Shown: positions 15,944 to 17,988 of the stretch, piece after piece | Numbering within the stretch: the first letter of the stretch is position 1 | How the letters are laid out: every line of letters begins with the position of its first letter | Source: JAAYJR01 sp964563975 | Lineage (GTDB): Bacteria; Bacteroidota; Bacteroidia; Bacteroidales; Prolixibacteraceae | Reading direction: 5' to 3' | Assembly: GCA_964563975.1 (NCBI GenBank) | Contig: CAZLZJ010000046.1 | Location: 1-17,988 of the forward strand | DNA length: 17,988 nucleotides | Program-made: the position numbers and the translations under genes | Notes under the pieces: generated by a model | Databases searched by the model: none | Told to the model about the DNA's origin: nothing | The model's input: the letters and a program-made list of their open reading frames with translations, nothing else

Positions 15944-16990
15944 TTATATTTCTTCATCCCCAAATGAAACACCCAACTTCTTAGCTTTTAAAATCAGCGG
16001 ATTCTCCCGGTCAACCAATCTCAGTTTATTTCCGACCTCCGCCAGGGGTACTGTTGTCAGCTCTCCTTTATTCAAAGCAACCATCGTTCCATAGCATCCC
16101 TCCGCTATACATTGCGCTGTAAAAGCCCCATAACGGGTTGCAAGAATCCTGTCGTTCGGGGTCGGACTTCCCCCTCTTTGAACATATCCCAACACTGTTT
16201 CGCGTGTTTCCATATCAGTATAAATCCTTATTGCTTCAGCAATAAATGAGCCGGCAGACCGATTTTTAGGACGTTCAATACCTTCAGCCACAACTACAAT
16301 AGAGTATGGTTTCTTCTCTTCGTAGCGGCTTTCAATTTTTTTACATACAGAACGTATATTATATGGCAATTCGGGAATAAGAATAATATCTCCACCGCCT
16401 GCCATACCGGAATATAAGGCAAGCCAACCTGCATTATGCCCCATAACTTCAATAATCATAACTCTTTGATGAGAGTTGGCAGTATTATGGAGGCGATCAA
16501 TTGCATCTGTTGCTATCTGAACTGCAGAGTCGAACCCAAAAGTCACGTCAGTACCCCATACATCATTATCTATGGTCTTTGGAATACCAATTATATTCAT
16601 TCCCTCTTTCGACAGCATAGAAGCAGTTTTCATTGTGCCATTTCCACCAATACACACAACACAATCCAGTTCCAGATCATTGTATGTACTGAGAATTTTT
16701 TCAGGTTTATCGTGCCCGTTAGCTCCGTTACCATTTCCTTTATATGGCTTTTCACGGGAGGTACCAAGAATAGTACCACCAACGGTCAATATTCCCGAAA
16801 GCTGAGACTCTTTCAATATAATATATTCCCTGTTGATCATGCCCAAAAAGCCGGCAGTAAAACCGTAAACCTCCATTCCATATTCAATAATGGCAGTTTT
16901 GCCTACTCCTCTGATTGCTGCATTTAATCCCGGACAATCACCTCCGGCAGTGAGAATTCCAACTCTTTTAGTTTTCTCTGAATTACTCAT
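15944..16990 (-). CDS. pfkA: 6-phosphofructokinase
   Basis: Phosphorylates fructose-6-phosphate to fructose-1,6-bisphosphate, the committed step of glycolysis. It is 348 aa. The motifs are GGDCPGLNA (16-24), IGGNGTMKTA (114-123), the catalytic loop PKTIDND with Asp141 and Asp143 (137-143), TFGFDSA (150-156), VMGHNAGWLAL (182-192), VVAEG with Glu236, and GYVQRGGSPTPNDR (268-281). Gly118 in GGNG, where pyrophosphate-dependent enzymes carry Asp (GGDD), favours ATP as donor. Two things are unusual against E. coli PfkA: Asn117 replaces the conserved Asp of GGDGS, and His185 replaces Arg of the VMGR motif. A short Gly/Asn-rich insert (GNGNGANGHD, 85-94) follows the TSR motif. It stands alone, divergent from the DUF1080 lipoprotein gene and convergent with rsmG. 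Donor specificity is inferred. Confidence 0.93.
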   Translation of the reverse strand: MSNSEKTKRVGILTAGGDCPGLNAAIRGVGKTAIIEYGMEVYGFTAGFLGMINREYIILKESQLSGILTVGGTILGTSREKPYKGNGNGANGHDKPEKILSTYNDLELDCVVCIGGNGTMKTASMLSKEGMNIIGIPKTIDNDVWGTDVTFGFDSAVQIATDAIDRLHNTANSHQRVMIIEVMGHNAGWLALYSGMAGGGDIILIPELPYNIRSVCKKIESRYEEKKPYSIVVVAEGIERPKNRSAGSFIAEAIRIYTDMETRETVLGYVQRGGSPTPNDRILATRYGAFTAQCIAEGCYGTMVALNKGELTTVPLAEVGNKLRLVDRENPLILKAKKLGVSFGDEEI

Positions 16991-17173
16991 AAAAAATCAT
17001 TTTGTTTTCGAAATTTACAAATAATACTCCATTGAATTTATCTTTTCCCGGATTTAAATCCTAACTTTTTAATTAATTTAAAGAATGATTATTTATTGGT
17101 ATATGATGATTTTGAACTATTTTTGTATAAAATATTATTGATAATTGAATATTTAACCAAAAAATCAATTGCT
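16991..17173. promoter_or_regulatory. Divergent intergenic region between pfkA and the DUF1080 gene, with a perfect palindrome
   Basis: This 183-base AT-rich gap holds the start regions of two divergent genes. A perfect 12-base palindrome, GGATTTAAATCC, lies at 17050-17061 near its middle, placed where a dimeric regulator could act on either gene. I see no convincing TAnnTTTG element for pfkA on the minus strand. The plus-strand promoter is listed separately. The palindrome may be chance, given the base composition. Confidence 0.3.
17095..17125 (+). promoter_or_regulatory. Bacteroidota-type promoter for the DUF1080 lipoprotein gene
   Basis: A -33-like ATTG at 17095-17098 (consensus TTTG) is followed after 19 bases by TATTTTTG at 17118-17125, an exact fit to the -7 consensus TAnnTTTG. 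Both elements and the spacing agree with the Bacteroides sigma-ABfr promoter. Transcription would start near 17132, about 40 bases before the ATG at 17174. This is the best promoter in the window. It also excludes the longer reading frame that opens at 17096. Confidence 0.55.
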
Positions 17174-17968
17174 ATGAGAAACATAATTTATTTTCTTTTA
17201 ACAAGTATGCTGATTTTTGCAATTTCATGTACCGGAGGCAAAAAAAAGGGAGACTCAGATACTCAAAAAAAGCAGGCCGAGACTGAAAAGCCTGCAGGCC
17301 CAAATGAATTGTCAAGTGCTGAAAAAGGAGAAGGCTGGGTCCTTTTATTTGATGGAACCACTAATAACGGCTGGCGCGGGGTAAATAAAGATCATTTCCC
17401 GGGAGGATGGGAAGTAGTTGACGGCACTCTTCACTGCAAAGGATCAGGACAAGGTGAAGCCGGTTCTGAAGATGGCGGAGACATCCTTTATAACAAAGAG
17501 TTCACTAATTTTCATCTGAAAATCGACTGGAAAATAGGAGAAGGCGGAAACTCAGGAATTTTCTACCTTGGCCAGGAGATTGAAGAGTGGCCAATTTGGA
17601 AAACCGCACCGGAATTTCAGGTGCTCGACAACGATAAACACCCTGATGCGATTCTTGGAAAGGATGGTAACAGAAAAGCTGCTTCATTGTATGACCTGAT
17701 CCCGGCAAATCCTCAAAATACCAAACCCGCCGGTGAATGGAACTCAGCAGAAATATTGGTATATAACGGTACGGTTGTTCATAAACAAAATGGCGAGACT
17801 GTGCTGGAGTATCATCTGTGGACAGACGACTGGAAAAATTTAGTTGCTGATTCTAAATTTCCGGGGCTTAACCCCGACTGGGCAGATGTGGCTAAAACGG
17901 GTTATATTGCTTTGCAGGATCATGGCGATGATGTATGGTACAGAAATATAAAAATTAAAGAGCTTTAG
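17174..17968 (+). CDS. DUF1080 (3-keto-disaccharide hydrolase-type) lipoprotein
   Basis: Secreted lipoprotein of 264 aa. Residues 1-19 are a lipoprotein signal peptide (hydrophobic IIYFLLTSMLIFAIS) ending in the lipobox AISC, so Cys19 would be lipidated. A Lys/Glu/Gln-rich linker follows to about residue 48. The rest is one DUF1080 domain, a concanavalin-like beta-sandwich. Its signatures are GWVLLFDGTTNNGWRG near the start, GNSGIFYLG and APEFQVLDNDKHPD in the middle, AGEWNSAEI, and the closing ALQDHGDDVWYRNIKIKEL. Some family members cleave 3-keto-glycosides; most are uncharacterised, so the substrate is not known. The ATG at 17174 is chosen over 17096 because it begins the signal peptide and a good promoter lies inside the longer frame. 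Cytoplasmic 3-keto sugar enzymes are not in the window. Confidence 0.9.
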   Translation: MRNIIYFLLTSMLIFAISCTGGKKKGDSDTQKKQAETEKPAGPNELSSAEKGEGWVLLFDGTTNNGWRGVNKDHFPGGWEVVDGTLHCKGSGQGEAGSEDGGDILYNKEFTNFHLKIDWKIGEGGNSGIFYLGQEIEEWPIWKTAPEFQVLDNDKHPDAILGKDGNRKAASLYDLIPANPQNTKPAGEWNSAEILVYNGTVVHKQNGETVLEYHLWTDDWKNLVADSKFPGLNPDWADVAKTGYIALQDHGDDVWYRNIKIKEL

Positions 17969-17988
17969 CCGCTTCTTTACACGCAAAA

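Noticed and set aside
15922..15950. Nine-base direct repeat GTTTATATT, copies 20 bases apart, across the rsmG-pfkA junction
   Set aside because: Short, AT-rich and explained by the last codons of the two genes; no sign of an insertion or attachment site.
16436..16927. Open frame of 163 codons on the plus strand
   Set aside because: It lies wholly antisense to the clearly conserved phosphofructokinase gene and its translation shows no family motif.
17096..17173. Longer N-terminus for the DUF1080 protein
   Set aside because: The extension would bury the lipoprotein signal peptide, and the best promoter (17095-17125) lies inside it.
1..17988. Search for mobile elements, defence systems, CRISPR arrays, tRNA and rRNA genes
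   Set aside because: Gene-free gaps are short and contain no tRNA-like cloverleaf or spaced direct repeats. Every long coding region is accounted for by a chromosomal family, none of them a transposase, integrase, nuclease or toxin.

Overview
The window is an ordinary-looking stretch of an AT-rich Bacteroidota chromosome. The phylum call rests on three signs: intergenic matches to the Bacteroidota promoter -7 motif TAnnTTTG, near absence of Shine-Dalgarno sequences before start codons, and protein sequences of Bacteroidota type (the Tgt variant, the short biotin carrier, the DUF1080 lipoprotein). Genus and order cannot be fixed by eye. I see no insertion sequence, integrase, phage gene, CRISPR array, rRNA or tRNA gene. 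No gene-free stretch exceeds about 230 bases.

Layout, left to right. (1) 8-5532, minus strand: a tripartite RND efflux operon in the order membrane-fusion protein, RND pump, TolC-like outer-membrane channel. The genes abut or overlap and the first starts at GTG. (2) 5721-11000, minus strand: an acyl-CoA carboxyltransferase subunit, a small biotin carrier protein and the repair translocase Mfd, whose TTG start overlaps the carrier's stop codon. No biotin carboxylase lies in the window. (3) 11001-11231: a gene-free stretch with two near-identical hairpins, a third GC-rich hairpin and a candidate promoter for the carboxylase-mfd operon. (4) 11232-13450, minus strand: tgt and an LptF/LptG-family permease, 5 bases apart. 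(5) 13572-15939, plus strand: a GT2-fold membrane glycosyltransferase-like protein, an ECF sigma factor and rsmG, overlapping or within 5 bases. (6) 15944-16990, minus strand: a 6-phosphofructokinase convergent with rsmG. (7) 17174-17968, plus strand: a DUF1080 lipoprotein with a good Bacteroidota promoter.

The genes mix housekeeping functions (transcription-coupled repair, queuosine and 16S rRNA modification, glycolysis, LPS transport) with envelope functions (drug efflux, LPS export, a surface or periplasmic sugar-related lipoprotein). The operons look independent. I found no convincing new multi-gene system.

The points most worth a second look are a GT2-fold protein that has apparently lost its DxD and its acidic catalytic motif while staying intact and linked to an ECF sigma factor, and a Tgt with all three zinc-ligand cysteines replaced. 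After these come the paired hairpins at 11155-11218 and the carboxylase-Mfd translational coupling.
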